A DNA stretch of 64,000 nt from Amphibalanus amphitrite (GCF_019059575.1 NW_024881531.1:868001-932000); one strand, 5' to 3'; positions 36,301 through 50,600 are shown, counted from the stretch's first letter. Notes: generated by a model not told the origin, from the letters alone. Numbers and translations: made by a program.

Positions 36301-39300
36301 GACCGGCGCTATCCAATGCGCGCTGGTCATGAGCCGGACTCGAGTCGCTCCTCTGAAGCAGCTGACCGTGGTCCGTCTGGAGTTGCAGGGAGCTGTCTTA
36401 GCTACAAGACTCGCTGAAAGTATCACGTCAGCACTATCTATGTCTATCGACAGCGTCTACTTCTGGACTGACAGCCAGGTGGTGCTTGGCTACATACAAA
36501 ATGAAAGCAGACGCTTTCATACGTTTGTCGCCAACCGCGTAGCGGAAATCAGGGACAAGTCGGACCCCGAACAGTGGCGGCACGTCCCCGGACCGCTAAA
36601 TCCAGCCGACGACTGCTCCAGGGGCCTGGAGGCCTCTGCTCTCACGCCGGACAGTCGGTGGTTCCGCGGTCCGAGCTTCTTATATGACGATGAGACAGAA
36701 TGGCCGAAGTATGAGTCACACTCACATCCGACACAAGAAACCGACCCAGAGGTTAAAGTGGTGGCCTCTGTCAGCGTGCGAGTGAAGAAAGTCGGGCTGC
36801 TGGTCGACCCTGCTCGCTTCTCATCATGGACGCGGTACAAGCGAGTTGTAGCGTGGTTATTCCGTTTCGCATACAATTATGTTGCGAAGCGTCGCCCGCA
36901 GTACAGCCACTGGTCTGTCACCGGCCGCCTATCGACAGAGGAGCTGTGTGCCGCTGAGTCTCACATTCTGAAGAGAAGCCAGCAAGAAAGTTTCACAGAA
37001 GAGATGGACGATATCTCTCAAGGAAGGCCAGTATCCACCAAGAGCGCCCTGGCACAGCTAGCCCCGGCTCTCGACGAAAATGGCGTTCTGCGTGTCGGTG
37101 GGAGACTATCAAAGAGTGATCTGCCGACATCGACCAAGCATCCCATCATTCTACCAAGGCTACATGACGTCACACGCCTCATCGCCATTTCGTACCATCG
37201 CAAGGTCATTCATGCAGGAGTCGAGCACACGATGAACGAGCTCCGTCAGAAGTTCTGGCTTCCGAAGGCTCGCTCGACGCTGAGATCTCTGATCCACTCC
37301 TGCTCCGTTTGCAAGAGGCGACGCGCGCGACCTCAGGCCCCCCTCATGGCTGGCTTGCCAAGTGCAAGATTCGACTGCAAGCATGCCTTCAGCTCTGTTG
37401 GCCTCGACTTCTGTGGACCGGTGTACGTGAGGAGTCGCCGCAGTCGTCAAAAACGATACATCCTGCTAGTGACGTGTCTGGCTTCAAGGGCAGTCCATCT
37501 AGAGATGACGTCATCACTGGACACGGACAGCTTTTTACTCGCTTTCCGCCGATTCATCGCCCGGCGAGGTAGGCCTACTCACGTCTTCTCCGATAACGGC
37601 AAGAATCTGCTGAGGGGTGAAAGAGAAATTCGCGAGGCCCTGCAGAAGTGGAACAAAGCACACATCCATGATGCCTTGGCCCAACAGGATATCACGTGGC
37701 ACTTCAACCCGCCTGCAGCGCCGCACATGGGCGGATCCTGGGAGTCTCTCATCTCTTCGGTCAAGAGAGCTCTGAAGGTCGTGGTGGGAAACAGCCTGGT
37801 GACTGAAGAGGTGCTGCACACAGTCCTCACCGAGGTAGAGCACATCCTCAACAGTCGGCCTATCACCCACGTGAGCTCGGACGCCGGCGACGCCGAAGCT
37901 CTGACTCCAAACCACATCCTTTTGGGACGCAACTGCCCAAGTCTGCCTCCGGGAGTGTTTTCTGACAAAGACCTCTCCATGAAAAGACGTTGGCGTCACT
38001 CGCAACAGATTGCAGACCATTTCTGGCGCAGATGGACCAGAGAATATCTGCCCACACTGATCGGTAGACAGAAGTGGACGAAGGATACCAGAAACATTCA
38101 GATCGGTGACGTGGTGCTAGTTGCTGAGAGTAATGTACCTCGTGGCCGCTGGCCCCTGGCTCGGGTAGCCAAAGTGTTCCCGGGATCAGATGGACGGGTG
38201 AGGTCAGTCGAACTAAACACGCCGAGTGGCACATATGTCCGACCTGTCGTCCGGTTGTGTGTTCTCGAGGAGTCGGAGTGAGCACGCACGTGACGCAGGG
38301 CGTGAGGAATATCGGTGTTGTACATAGGATCCTGAGATCGTCTCTGAGGCGCGCGAGTATATCGTTAGACTGTGCGCTTGTTAAAATGGACAGACGGCCT
38401 CCAAAAGGTACTGGAGGTAAATGTGTCGTGTGTTACTTGACTATATCGGGTATTCGGTTCGATTTCGGGGGGGGGGGAGTGTGTCGCCGCCGTTACGAAA
38501 GGCGACAGCGATTGGAGCGCACGAGGAACGTTAATATTTTATTTATGATTTTACTGAACGTTCCGACGGGTTTCGACGAAAAATACAGTTTTTTGAGTGC
38601 ATTACGACGATTCGTTTCCCTTCGCTTTTCGTATTCGTAATATGGGAATTTTTCGCATTTAACGTAATGTATTCATTAACTCAACATTCGTGATTGTTGT
38701 AACGACAACAATTAATGGTCCTCCGGGCCGGATCGATGTTGTGGAATTGTTGTAACGACAACAATTGTCAACGAAAGCAGGCATTTCAATATCGCAAAAG
38801 AGTTGAATGAAAAGAACATTACTGATACAAAACACAGCCAGCTTCAATATATCTTCTTATGAAACGGCACCTACGCGAACCTTTGGATGACGACGCCTTT
38901 CAAATAAACCACATGTCCTATAGGTATGTACTTATAATATGAATATCGTGAGAATGACGAGTCTCGAAGCGAGCTTTCTCGTGAGATTACATGTCAGACC
39001 CTTCCCAGGGTATTGAAGGTTAACGGGCAATCGGCATCTGTATTGTGACACACCGTCGACCGTTTGAGGGCCAGAGCAGTTTAATGACCCCGCATAGCGC
39101 GCAGAGTTCACAGGGTAGATTTCGAAATAATGAAGTGCCAAACCATATAACCTTGTAAGTGCACTTGGTCGAGCAATTCTCTGACGTAGGCACTCGATAT
39201 CAAAACGAAATACCTACAATCCCCACCCGGGATATTTTGTATGAGCGAATTTACGATATCCCGTGTTGATGACGTCCGAGAACCACAGCTCAATCCACCA

Positions 39301-42300
39301 GCTGTGGCGTCGGCGACCACGCCCTCCTTCCACAGCTGGGCTCGGGTCGAGCCGGGCCGGCGCGTCTCGCCACCCGTGCTGCCGCCGAGGGTCGGCCGCG
39401 TGCCCCAGGTGTGCCCCTGAGCTCGCGCTGGCGCCGCGCCGAGCGACCTCGCCTTCCCCACACCCAGCCGCGGCTCCCAGATATCGGTGGGTGGGGTGGA
39501 GGTGAGCCCAGCGCCGGCACCGAGCCGCCGCTCTCAGTCGGTCCAAGGTCGTCCCCGGGAGGTCAGGGGCGCCCGACGGTCCGCCGCGCTCCCCTGGTCC
39601 AATTCGGTGACCGGCGAACCACACCTTATCCCATCGGGACGCGGCCAGAGTCGGATCGGCGGAGCCGGCTAGCGTCGGGACGGCGTTAGAGCTCCATGGC
39701 CAACTAGACTCATGATGGACTAGCTGTCCATCATGATAACTAGCTGTCCATCGGTAGGTCTAACTCCAGGATATCAGTGACCCAAAGGACAAATAAGGCA
39801 GCATACATTCGTCTGACCGAGTTTAGCAGCACGACCCCTCTCCGGGCCTTCGCCACATCCACCACAACCACCGTCTCCGTGCGTTCGTGACCGCCGGCTC
39901 GTCACGACACGCGTCGCCGTGTCGTCACGTCACACGTGCCTTCGTGTCGTCACGGCCGGCGGTGTTGTCCTCACGCCTGGCCGGGCGCCGTGCGCTGGGC
40001 CGTTTCTGAGGCGGGCCGTCACCCCGACCACACACGCACCGCATACACACCGCCGAGCCGGGCGAGGGCTGGGTAGCTTGAAGCATATTGCGTCGTCGTG
40101 ACTCTTCGACTTTTTTCGACAAAGAAATAAAAAAATATGACTAAACCAGAGGAAAGAGGTATCTAGTGAGCTTAGCTTCACCGCCCTAAATCGTCCATCC
40201 ACCCTCAGTTGGCTACCGCGCGTGCCAGCCTCCGGGCGGCCGTCGTCGGGGCGGTCCGACCTTCATTTTTTCCTCCGCAGGCTCCCGGGCGGCCCGCTTC
40301 CTGCTTCCAGCGGAGCCGGTTCCAGATCTGGAGCTCTGTCGGGGTGCCGCGTCTCCGACCCCAACCGCCGTAGTTCCGGCACCGACCAAGGACAGCCGCC
40401 GTGCTGAACACCTGGCTTCGGTAACCAACCAAGGCGGTACCCGCGGCGGTAATGGGGAGGTGGTGGGTTCTATTTTTTTTTTTTTATAAATTTTGTCCGA
40501 ACCTTTTGATGGGAAGGATTCACAAGGACAGAGCCACCGCTAAGCGAAGCTTGTTGCGATGACCCTCCCCTCTACCCTCCGATCGCGCAATTCCGATTCT
40601 ATGGCAGAATTTGGAGTCCAAAGTTTAACGTGCGCACAAAGCCGCGCACGGCCGGTCCCCTCTCTGACTTCGCCTGGCTACGGCCTGCCACCAACCGCAA
40701 CCATACCTGTCAGGAGGCCCATAAATGTCGAGCGCCCGTCGCGCTTCGAACCCGGACTGTCATAACCGGGAACGCGTGCTCTCACCACGCGGAGTCCAAC
40801 GCTCTAACCAACTGAGCTACGGGACCGGCAAGAAGAAGGTTCTAGAAGGGTAGCGTCCCGGGTCCGATGCACTGGGAACCAGGAGCAAGGCGCATGGATG
40901 CCATTGTTCTAAGCTTGCGTTCCTTCCGGTTTACGAAGCGAGAGACGGCCAAACGACCAAGAAAGACCGGAAGATTATAGCGAGATCGGTAGCAGAGTTT
41001 CAGAAACTGTGCCGTGACCTCCGGAGTGCAGCCAAACGTTTCGGAGGTTGTGCGAGCTAGATTTGTCTATATATTTATCTCGCACGGCCGCTCGTGGTGG
41101 TTAGGTACTGGAAATCCGACGAAACAGATTAATAAAATTCTTAGCATTTCAGGAGTTTTTGCATGCTCATTATCTCTTCGAAAAGGATTAATTGAGAGTC
41201 GAGTACTTACAGCTCACAGTTTAACCGAAACCAGTTTTTAGCATAGGTACCTGCTTGTGGTCTGACTGGTAAAGTCGGCCTCCAATTGTAACGGGTCTCT
41301 GAATCATGGCAATATAATGAATCTGTCCCGGATATCTTTTTACCACCCCCGGCGCCCTCCAAAACCACTAATGACGTCACAGTGACGTCAGCAGACAAGT
41401 CACAGTCTAGCAGCGTCAAATGGGAGAGTCAAAGAGCCGTCATAACGGGGCCATACACATACCACCCATGGGTCCTCAAATTCTGCAAAAGGTGCTACCT
41501 AGTTAGTAGTTAGCTCGCAACGGTGGGCAGCCGACGGACAAAGGCACGGAAAGCACGACGAGGAGAGGAGGTGTACCGAGAAGCGTCGTGACACCTCGGG
41601 TGAAGATAGCCATTAGCAGTCTCACATTGTCCCTGGTATGAGCCTGGCCACCGCCGCGCTGATCATGTGGTCGGATCGCGGTCGTCGCCGTGAGTTTACC
41701 GTGGTCACGCCAATTACCGTCACCACAGCGGTCGCCACGGCGCCACCGAGACAGAGTTGCATGATCACGCTGAGGCCGGGGAGATATATTGCGCCTGGGA
41801 CCGGCCATGAATCATGCATCTAGTGGGGTTGCTTATTTATAAGGCACGTGTCGAAACCCTGTAGCCATGACACCGGCAAGTGTGAGAAAATGTGGCGTCA
41901 AAGTTCAGCCAATGTAACTTATGGCCAAGGTTTGCGGGAATCTTGAAAACACAGCTTATTAACTATAAATGGATCCTGTTTCAGCTCAGGTTTTTACTTT
42001 AATTATCAGACCCTAGTTAACTAGCCCTATAACCAAAAATCTGCGCACGAAGTGCTTCCCATTCAGTGCTTCCCAACTGTGAGTACGGACCCATCCCTCC
42101 CATCACGCGCCGTTTTGTGACGGCCGTGACGCTCGAGGCGGTGTCACCTCCCGAAAGCAGCCACCCACAGCGCCGTCGGCCATAACTTTCCTCGTTTTTC
42201 CCAGCCGCTGCCACCCACCAGGCACGACCCAAACACTAAACACAGTTTCTCCTTCGTTCGCCCGTGGCATGCAGAATAGATGGAGGTGGGAATCCGAGGT

Positions 42301-44566
42301 GGGGAGAGGGTGACCTGGGAACGAATATGGGAGACGATGCTACCTCTCACAGGTGGGGTAGGGGAGAGTGGGGAAAGATGCCCAGGGTTTTACTATGTCA
42401 TATATTATTCGAAAATGACGATGGGAAAGCAAAAACTTGGAGTTTCAACAGAAGCCGACATCATTTTTCTCCAAAAATATCACACTTTCGTGCCTGAAAT
42501 ATTATAACTGTTTTTGCTATTAAGCATTTTCCTGAAGAAGTGAAAGGGGGCATCTTACCCCACAGGGTGGGAAAGACGCCCCCTGACGTTGGGAAAGATG
42601 CCCCCTGCACTATAAGTGACATAAATGGGCACGTGAATCGCCTGAACGAATCAGTAGTCCCTTCGAGCCTGCAGTAGACACCAAACGTCATCATAAGGGC
42701 CCTCAAAAGTAGTCGTGAGGGGCTTCAGAGGTCATCTTTGGGGCCATCATAGTCCAGCACGGCCAAACAAGCCTCCGTGGTGGCGTTCGGAGACCACTGT
42801 GGGGCTCTTATAGGTCTTCATGATGCTTGAGGGCCCTCGAGCCCATCGTGGGGACCTCCGATGCCAGCGCGGCCCGTGGGGCCAACGTGGGAGCCCTCAA
42901 AGGATGTCGTGAGGAGCCTTGGAGCCAATAATGGGGCCCACAGAGGCCGTCGTGAGCGCTCTCAGAGTCAGATGCCGCCCAAAAAGTCGCTATGTGAGCC
43001 AAGAGACCGGCATAGGGAGCACCCGACCGTACTGGACTCTCAGTAGTCCCAGATCGGCTTTTGTCTACATCACAAGTATGTAATAAATGATTTGACGGGC
43101 TGTTTGAAGGACAGCCTATGGATTTAGGGGGGGGCGTCTTTCCCCATCAGGACAGGGGGCATCTTACCCCAAGGTACCGAAGTAACATTAAATCAGTACA
43201 ATTTGTTAGCCATAAAACTACACCCTGAAACAAACTGTTTGGGACACAGTACACGCATGCTAATGTATCACGACTATAGCAAGGGACGCAAAAATTATTT
43301 ACCTTCTTTGATATTTACAATGTTCTGACACCAAAATATTTTTTGAAAGCAGCAAATAAAAAACATGCAATCATCAGCCAGCCGTTGCCCAACTGAGCTT
43401 CGCAATTTTTTGTGCAGTTAACAAGGCAGGCTTCCACTTAACGATAAGAACATTAATTCCCAGGTCCGATTCTTTGTTTCGCCGCTAGAGGGGGTGGGGC
43501 GTCTTTCCCACCCTGGGCATCTTACCCCACTCTCCCCTACAACGGGGTCGAATGAGGTCATAAAAGGTCATCAGGGGTCATAGGGAGTGATGATGGAAGG
43601 TCTTTAAAAGGCAGCGAGTTGCCGGGCCGACGGGCTGAGTGACAGGGATCACGGGTCAGCGGTTGGGTCACGGTCACTGGGTAGTGAGTACTTACGTGGT
43701 GTCCTGGTCGTTGAAGCCCTTCTCGTTGGCGCCCACGGTCAAAGCCATCTTGACCTTTTCGTTGGCGTCCAGCAGCTCGAGCTTGTAGCCACCCTGTGAG
43801 TCAGAACGGCAGCGTTACAACCACATAAAGGAAGGTCGTCAAGCTCGAAATAGGGTCAATTATAAGGTGATTACGCAAGTAGTAAGAGTAGCGTGTTATA
43901 CCTAGCTGTGAACGATGTGAGATTCACTTTCCGGGAAAGTTCAGCGGGACCAAATGACGCCATGATACGTGAAACAGCAAAGTGGTTCAAGCGAGCCGAT
44001 TGAAAATCGAAAACACAGGGGAAATCAATTAGAAGTTCCCAGAGCGAATTTCGTGGGAAAGGGTGGACGGTCGGTCAAAGGCTGAGCTTTCAGCGCGTCA
44101 TGCATTTCACGAAAGCGCTCTGGCTGTATCACGAGGGCATTGTTCAAAGGCGCCGTGTCCGCCTAAAGGCAAGGGTGAGAATACAGGAGACACAGGCTCT
44201 GTGGCACGGAGAAGGCTGCAAAATTACGCCCACATGTGTGCCGCGTTCATGTTCAAAGGGTGGAAATAACAGGACAGCAGGAGACAGTGAGAAAAGGGAT
44301 ATGCGTTGTTATTCAGACAGCAATCTCGATAAAATGCAAGTTGCAACAAATTATTTCACAATTGGCAAAAAGCAGCGTGACACTTAAATAAGGAAAGGAG
44401 TAGAAGACAGCAAGCGAATAATCGACCCGACTGTTGAACCCGTGAACAGGCCGGGGGGGGGGGGGGCATCTCGAGAACAAATCACCGTTTCTCAGTCGAG
44501 TCGAGGACGTTCAGCAAACTTAGCGAGTCGGTCTCAACAATGGGAAGCGGAGAGGGGCGAGGGAGA

Positions 44567-44625
<59 letters not shown>

Positions 44626-47600
44626 GCAAGAGAGAGAGAGGAGAGAGAGAGGAGAGAAAGAGGAGAGAGAGGGAGAGAGAGAAAGAGAGAGGCAAGAGAG
44701 AGAGAGAGAGAGGGGGAGAGGGAGAGGGAGAGGGAGAGGGAGAGGGAGAGGGAGAGGGAGAGGGAGAGGGAGAGGGAGAGGGAGAGGGAGAGGGAGAGGG
44801 AGAGGGAGAGGGAGAGGGAGAGGGGGAGGGAGAGGGAGGGAGGGGAGGTGAGAGCTGAAGAGACGAGACGGACAACAGAACCGGAGACAATAGCGGAGAA
44901 TCCGCAGCATCCCCGCCCAGAAGCGCTGCGAATGGCCGAAACGGCTCGAGAGTGATCAGACAATACGAATAATGAGGTGAAGGGCGACGGCCCACATACC
45001 TCGCCGACAGGTCAAAGAAAGCGAAACAAATAGAGACACAGCCAGAGCGCATGTCCTTGGCAGATCGTGCATGCTGCATCGTCTCGTCAAACATGACCCT
45101 GAGATGGAGTGACGGGATAAGAGGTGCCCGAGCGGTCTCCCTCGCGACTCGCGATCTCACCTGGTGGGGGTATCCCAGATGCCATGACACGTTGAATGAA
45201 GAGCCGGCGCGGATGGACGTTTTTACCTCGCCTGAAACAACAAGAACGCCACGTCAGGGACCGTGTATTAGCATATACGTCGGACGGCGGCGGAGGAGGT
45301 GCGCCTGGCACCGGTCGGACCGGTGCGCAGATCCGCCCTGATCCGACCGCGGGCCTCTCGGAGCAGGCGGCCTTGCGGTCATCCGCTGGCGGCGGTGACA
45401 GTCACCGGATGAGCTCAGTTCCCCGAGCTGCAGCATCGCACAGCGTCACTGCAAAGGTATGATGAGCATCTGCGGCGGGCGCCACAGCCTCTCTGCACAC
45501 ACACAGTCAAAAATACCGTAAGACTGACGAAACAACACAACTCTAACGATGCAATACCACATCTCCCATCACGACCACAAACATCAACACTGGATGGGCG
45601 CTTCATGCTCGGCTCTCTGACAGGAAAATCCTTCAACCGCGGCTGACTGCAGCCTACACTCGGTTCCTCCCCCTCTTCTATCATAACACGGTGCGGCGGC
45701 TAACCACCGGGTGTCAGACAGGCACGCAGCCCTCCCTCTCTCCGGCTCGGTTCCCGTTTGGACCCACTCTACCCGTTCGACCCCTACCGCGCTCGAGTCG
45801 CTCCGACCCTCCGTTTGGTGCGCGGCGGCCCATAATCAGTACCTTACCGCCCGTGCGGCACGTCTGATTGGTCCCCAGGTAGGACAGAACACGCGGGGTA
45901 TGAGGAACGCCACTGCACCAGAACTAGGACAACTGAGTTTACGCAAAACTGAGCCAAAACAACTCTGATGTCATCTATATGGTGAACTTAAAAACTGCCG
46001 TGGGATTTGGGCAGCCAATGCAGTCCAAAAAGCATTAGGTCGCAAAATCTAGGGTAAAATAATCATCTACGTCACGTCTTCATCCAAGAACATTGTAATA
46101 AACCACTTCCTTTCGCCGCACCTTCACCAGAACTGGTGCGAATAAAGCGATCACGTGAGCTGTGACCGACAGCGGTGACATTTCGGCCGTTCCTCCTGAC
46201 ATCTTTACACGTCACCGCGTGACCGTAGATCCCGTGACCCCTCGTAGTGGCCCTGTTACAAGTCACGCGGAGGCGCCGGTTCAGTCGTCACCGCGCCGCG
46301 TCCACCACGGAGCAGGCCAGGTGATAGCGGCCAATCGCGCATTGTAGTCGCCGTGAGTCCAACGCTATCTTCAGGAACAAGACAATAACACCAATCGAGC
46401 CGGCGACTGAATGCTTTTCGGAGCGTAATAGCTTAATGGGGATTAATGACGCCTCACTAGACATTGAATTAGCCTTCGGAAAGAAATCAGCGACAAAAAA
46501 TGTCGGTGTTTTTTCAGGACCATATGGCTCTATTGCCGATTAATCCGAGGGTTTTACGTGCCTGAAGTCATGGTCACGCGGGGAGGGCGGCGGTTCCAGT
46601 GCTGACTCAGCATTATTTGCCGAGACTGGGCGGCGTGGCTGAAGCAGCAACTCCTGGCTGGACTGCGCTCGATACCTCCGGTCACTCTGCCGCCTCCCCC
46701 ACTCTCCACACCTCTTTCCCACCCCAACCCTCTCCCTTCCACTACCCTCCCTCCTGATACCTACAAAGCTAGACGAGGGCCACTCTATTTCTATGGACGT
46801 GACCTGCGCCACTGCAACACCACGTGCCAAAATAACCCAGACCCTCCCTGTTATCCCAGCACCCCGGCCGACTGTGTTATGAGCACGTGACCCAGGCCCC
46901 TGGCGCACGTGACCCAGGCGAGGGACATCTGTCGGCCGGCCGGCGCCTCGCCGCGGGGCGACGCTCGTAACCCGCCATCAGCGTGGGACAATGCAAAGAC
47001 GCCGCACCGTGTTCACGTTGCTCAATGAACGGCGCGGGGGCCGGAGGCGATTGGGCAATGCGTTTTGTGTATAGGAGCCCGGCGGCGGGCCCTGCGCCGA
47101 CCGCGACCCTCAGAGAAGTTCTCAGGACCGGAGCGTCGGGGCGCTGCGGCCGGGAGGAAAATAAACTTAAATGACGCTTATGGGTGATGCAGTTCATGCC
47201 GTTAATGCAAATGAAGAGCCACGCAAGTTAAAGGAGAAAAATAATTGCCAGACGACAAAAACTTTACTTATGACCTCCCAGAACATGGCAGAGTAACGGA
47301 CTTGCTGGGACCAGCGTTGAAGGTAATTGTGCAAAAAGCGCGGCACCAGTTTTTTTTTTTCTAATTGTAAACGTACTGTAATCGCAATCGTGACGGCTGC
47401 GATTCCCGTGCTTACAGTGGTGAAAAGCAAAGGACGACCGTTTTACACCTAACCTTCCATGCATCCCTCTAGTCATCAAATCCGTGCAGGGAATCCCTCA
47501 GCTCCGATTAAAACATCGGATCGTTAGGTCACGTACTCGACCCCGCTCATGAGAGCGTAAGACGGTGTCTTAATTGGCTGACCTCTCAAAGGTCCCGGTG

Positions 47601-50600
47601 GAGCCCAGCACCAGCGATTCACTCAATGGACGCAGTTGCGGAGTGGATGGTTTGTTTTCCAATTACTGAACACCGCCGAGTGTTCCATTCAGACGGGTTA
47701 CGACAGACTCTGTCTGATTTATCACTTCATTTCAACCGCTAAGTGGCAATCGATCAGCTCATAAGCATTTCAAGCAGATAAAAATGGAAAGCATGTGGAG
47801 ATTTGGGGTACTCAAATAATACACGATTAACTAATAAACGATAATCGTGCCCCATTCACAAAACGAGGCGCAAAAACGACGGGCATGTAGCTTCATGTAT
47901 TTCTCCTTCATGCGTTTACCTAATTTCTTTTTATCTACAAACACTCAGGATGGGAACCAACCCACCTAATTCAAGAAGTAAATGGTGCCCAATATAATCG
48001 TTAATGATTTAAAACCAGATGCTGCGCTCGTTCGTAACACTAGCCCTCTAAATTGGCGCTGCGTGACGCTTCTGGCGCTTTTGTGGCGCATCTGACGCTC
48101 GTGGCGCGTCCAATGATAAGTTACAGGGCGGATAATGGCCGCGGCGGCGACAAATGGCGCCTTGGTGACAAACGATGCGCAGGCGGGAGGCACAAACATT
48201 GCCTGGGGCGAACTGGCGAGCTACACGTCCCATGGCGTCCTGCGATGCGCCACACCACAGGGGAGAGGGCGGGCTATAGTGACGTCACTTCTGTCAGGAT
48301 CGAAGGCAGCTGACCGAACACCGGGCAGCGCTAAATATGGACCGGCTAATTTAACGACTGAATTATCTAGGTACTGTACAGTATTTGGATCAGCTGGAGT
48401 GTGAATTAAATAACTACAATTTGCCTTACATTTGATCGTCGTTAAGATGGATAGGATTCTCTTCCTGCAGACCGTTATTAACCAATCAATACATTGTAAA
48501 TTTCCCGTCTTAGTGGACTACACCTATTTTTGGAACACCGTTAATTATAATTTCGGCCCAAATCCAATTACTCCCATCCATAAGTCATCGCCTCAGCCCA
48601 CGTGATGACCACCTGTCCTCTAGTTGGTCGACTCCACCACTAACTCGGCAGCGTTATCGATCTCCCTCTGTCGAGTGTCCAAATCCTCTTAGCGGCTTTC
48701 TAATGGATTAACAAACAGCTCTACGAGGCGGCGAAGCTCCGGTTAACGCCGTCCATCCGTGAAATGAACGTCTCCGTCGGACGGACCGCCGCACGAAACA
48801 ATCGGTCCACAAGTGAGGAGTCACTGGACGACGGGTCGTCGGATTATGCAGGTCAATGACCGCAAGTTGTCGCTCTGCCGCCGGCAGTACGAACAGCGAC
48901 GCTGCCGACAACAGCGAGCGCGACGATAACGATGAGAAAATGGCGATGAGGTCCGCGGAAGAGAAGGCCGATATGCCTTTTTGCTGTCGACGCTCGTTTA
49001 CATAACAATTTTAAGATGGTGTCCAATGATACAGGCAGAGCAGCCAAGTGAACAACGGACTACCTGAGATAAGGAGTGGACGGTCTAGCAAATAGTTGTC
49101 AACTCCAGTGCCTATAAAACAACTCCCTCAAGTCAGTTTGGGGCCAAGTGATTCGTTGCCTGGAGGGAGGAGACCGGATCCGTACTCAGTCTTGAAATGT
49201 CACCAAAATCGTGGCGAGACAGCAAAAGGTTGAGTCGCAGCTTTGCAAACAGCAGGAAATGACAGCGGCACGGGGCAAACTTCATTGGCAATTTTACAGA
49301 CAAATTCTTGCATGGAGATAGAGGTGCTCAAGGCCGTTTATGAAGTGCCAGCGTGGTATAAGATGAACCAGTGCGTTGTATTTGCTGGACGTTCTTTAAC
49401 GTCTCAATATCGAGCATGGAAGTGAAGACAATGTGTGAGCAACAGCTGCATTCTGACCGGCCAGCAATCAGCATTCCTCTAATCTAGCCGACCGAACATG
49501 AATGCTCTGAAGACCCAGACACCTGTTGGCGACCCTTCCCAAGACCACGCCACGTCCCTGCCCCGAAACTAGGCCCTTCCCGAGACGGACGCCGGACGGC
49601 GAAGGCAGCACAGCGGCGCAGACCAGGTCAAGGTTCGGCCGAAGATGTTACGAACGATAGCGTCCTATAGCCCGACAGGTGATACTTTATGAATCGACTC
49701 AAAAGTGAAAAGACTCGGGTAAAAAGGAATCTCGAATATAAACCAGCATAAGTGAATGCCATTTCAATCATCCATTGTACTCAGGATATACGTGTCGTGA
49801 ATGACGCAATTACTATTCGCACCGTGGTTACCTCAAAACATCGCAATGAAACCTAGCAGTTCACTCAATAAACACATTAAAATCCAACAGCAAGTCACAA
49901 TTGGATTCCGGTCTGCCAGCTGTTTCATATTGCTGTTCAGTGGAGCACGCACCCTCCTGCACGCGTCACCCACGAGCTGCGTCCACCACCGGCCGCCACA
50001 CCGCTGCGCTGGTGGACGCTTGTCAGTGGACGCTCGACGGTGGACGCTCGACGGTGGACGCTCGCCAGTGGACGCCCGCCGGCCGGTCGATCAGACTGGC
50101 GGTAAGACGGCTGGGATGGCGACACGCTCCACCGATCAGAGAGAATGTGGCGACGAAACCGCCGGCACTGGTCACAGCCGGCCGTCCAGAGAGGTTGGGG
50201 AACTCTGTCACTACACTCGTCTGGCCGCGGTGGGGTGATATTATTATGCAAGCTACAGGGATACAAATGAAACCACCCAACACCGCCACAGCTACTTGCA
50301 AGCCAGCTACTAATTTTAAGCTAGCTAGCTCTTCTTACAGGTGGGTAGGGTAAAACCAATCGGAAGTTGTTGCAGATTGTAAGTATAGACCATGGATCCT
50401 TCAGAGACGAACCTTCAGTCTTCAGACGAATCCACTAGCACTTGATAACCAGATACGTCTACCAGCCGTCAATCCACAATGCCAGCACGACCGGGAGCCA
50501 CTCGAACCATAGTTTCCGTAATCAATCGCCACGCCCGTGAGACCGTGAGTCGGGCGCCGACCACAGGAAGACAGGCTTCAGCGAGTGGGCGACGACGTCG

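Larger units (their letters stand above)
32089..38737 (+). mobile_element. Intact BEL/Pao LTR retrotransposon (6,649 bp)
   Basis: Two 256-bp LTRs with no difference that I can find bracket one uninterrupted gag-pol frame. A G-rich purine tract (38467-38479) lies just before the 3' LTR. The element sits in intron 3 of the minus-strand gene, in antisense orientation. Identical LTRs and an intact frame mean a recent insertion, possibly from an active family. A primer-binding site is not obvious in the first bases after the 5' LTR. No envelope-like ORF is present. Confidence 0.95.
31526..43695 (-). other. Intron 3 of the BIM1-like/DOMON gene, a transposon-rich 12-kb intron
   Basis: It holds the exon-start repeats (31526-31760), the BEL/Pao element (32089-38737), the SINE (40472-40826) and the inverted-repeat element 42358-43541. 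The parts 38738-39260 and 40830-42350 show nothing recognisable. The part 39260-40450 is unusually GC-rich with ORFs on both strands but no identifiable protein; it may be transposon-derived. Confidence 0.6.

Noticed and set aside
40741-40826. Functional tRNA gene on the minus strand
   Set aside because: A and B boxes are good, but the sequence after the B box cannot pair with the 5' GGTCCCG and a tail continues to an A-run. A SINE fits better.
44442-45190. Long ORFs encoding Arg/Glu- or Ser/Leu/Pro-repeat proteins on both strands
   Set aside because: They are translations of the GA/GGGAGA microsatellite.
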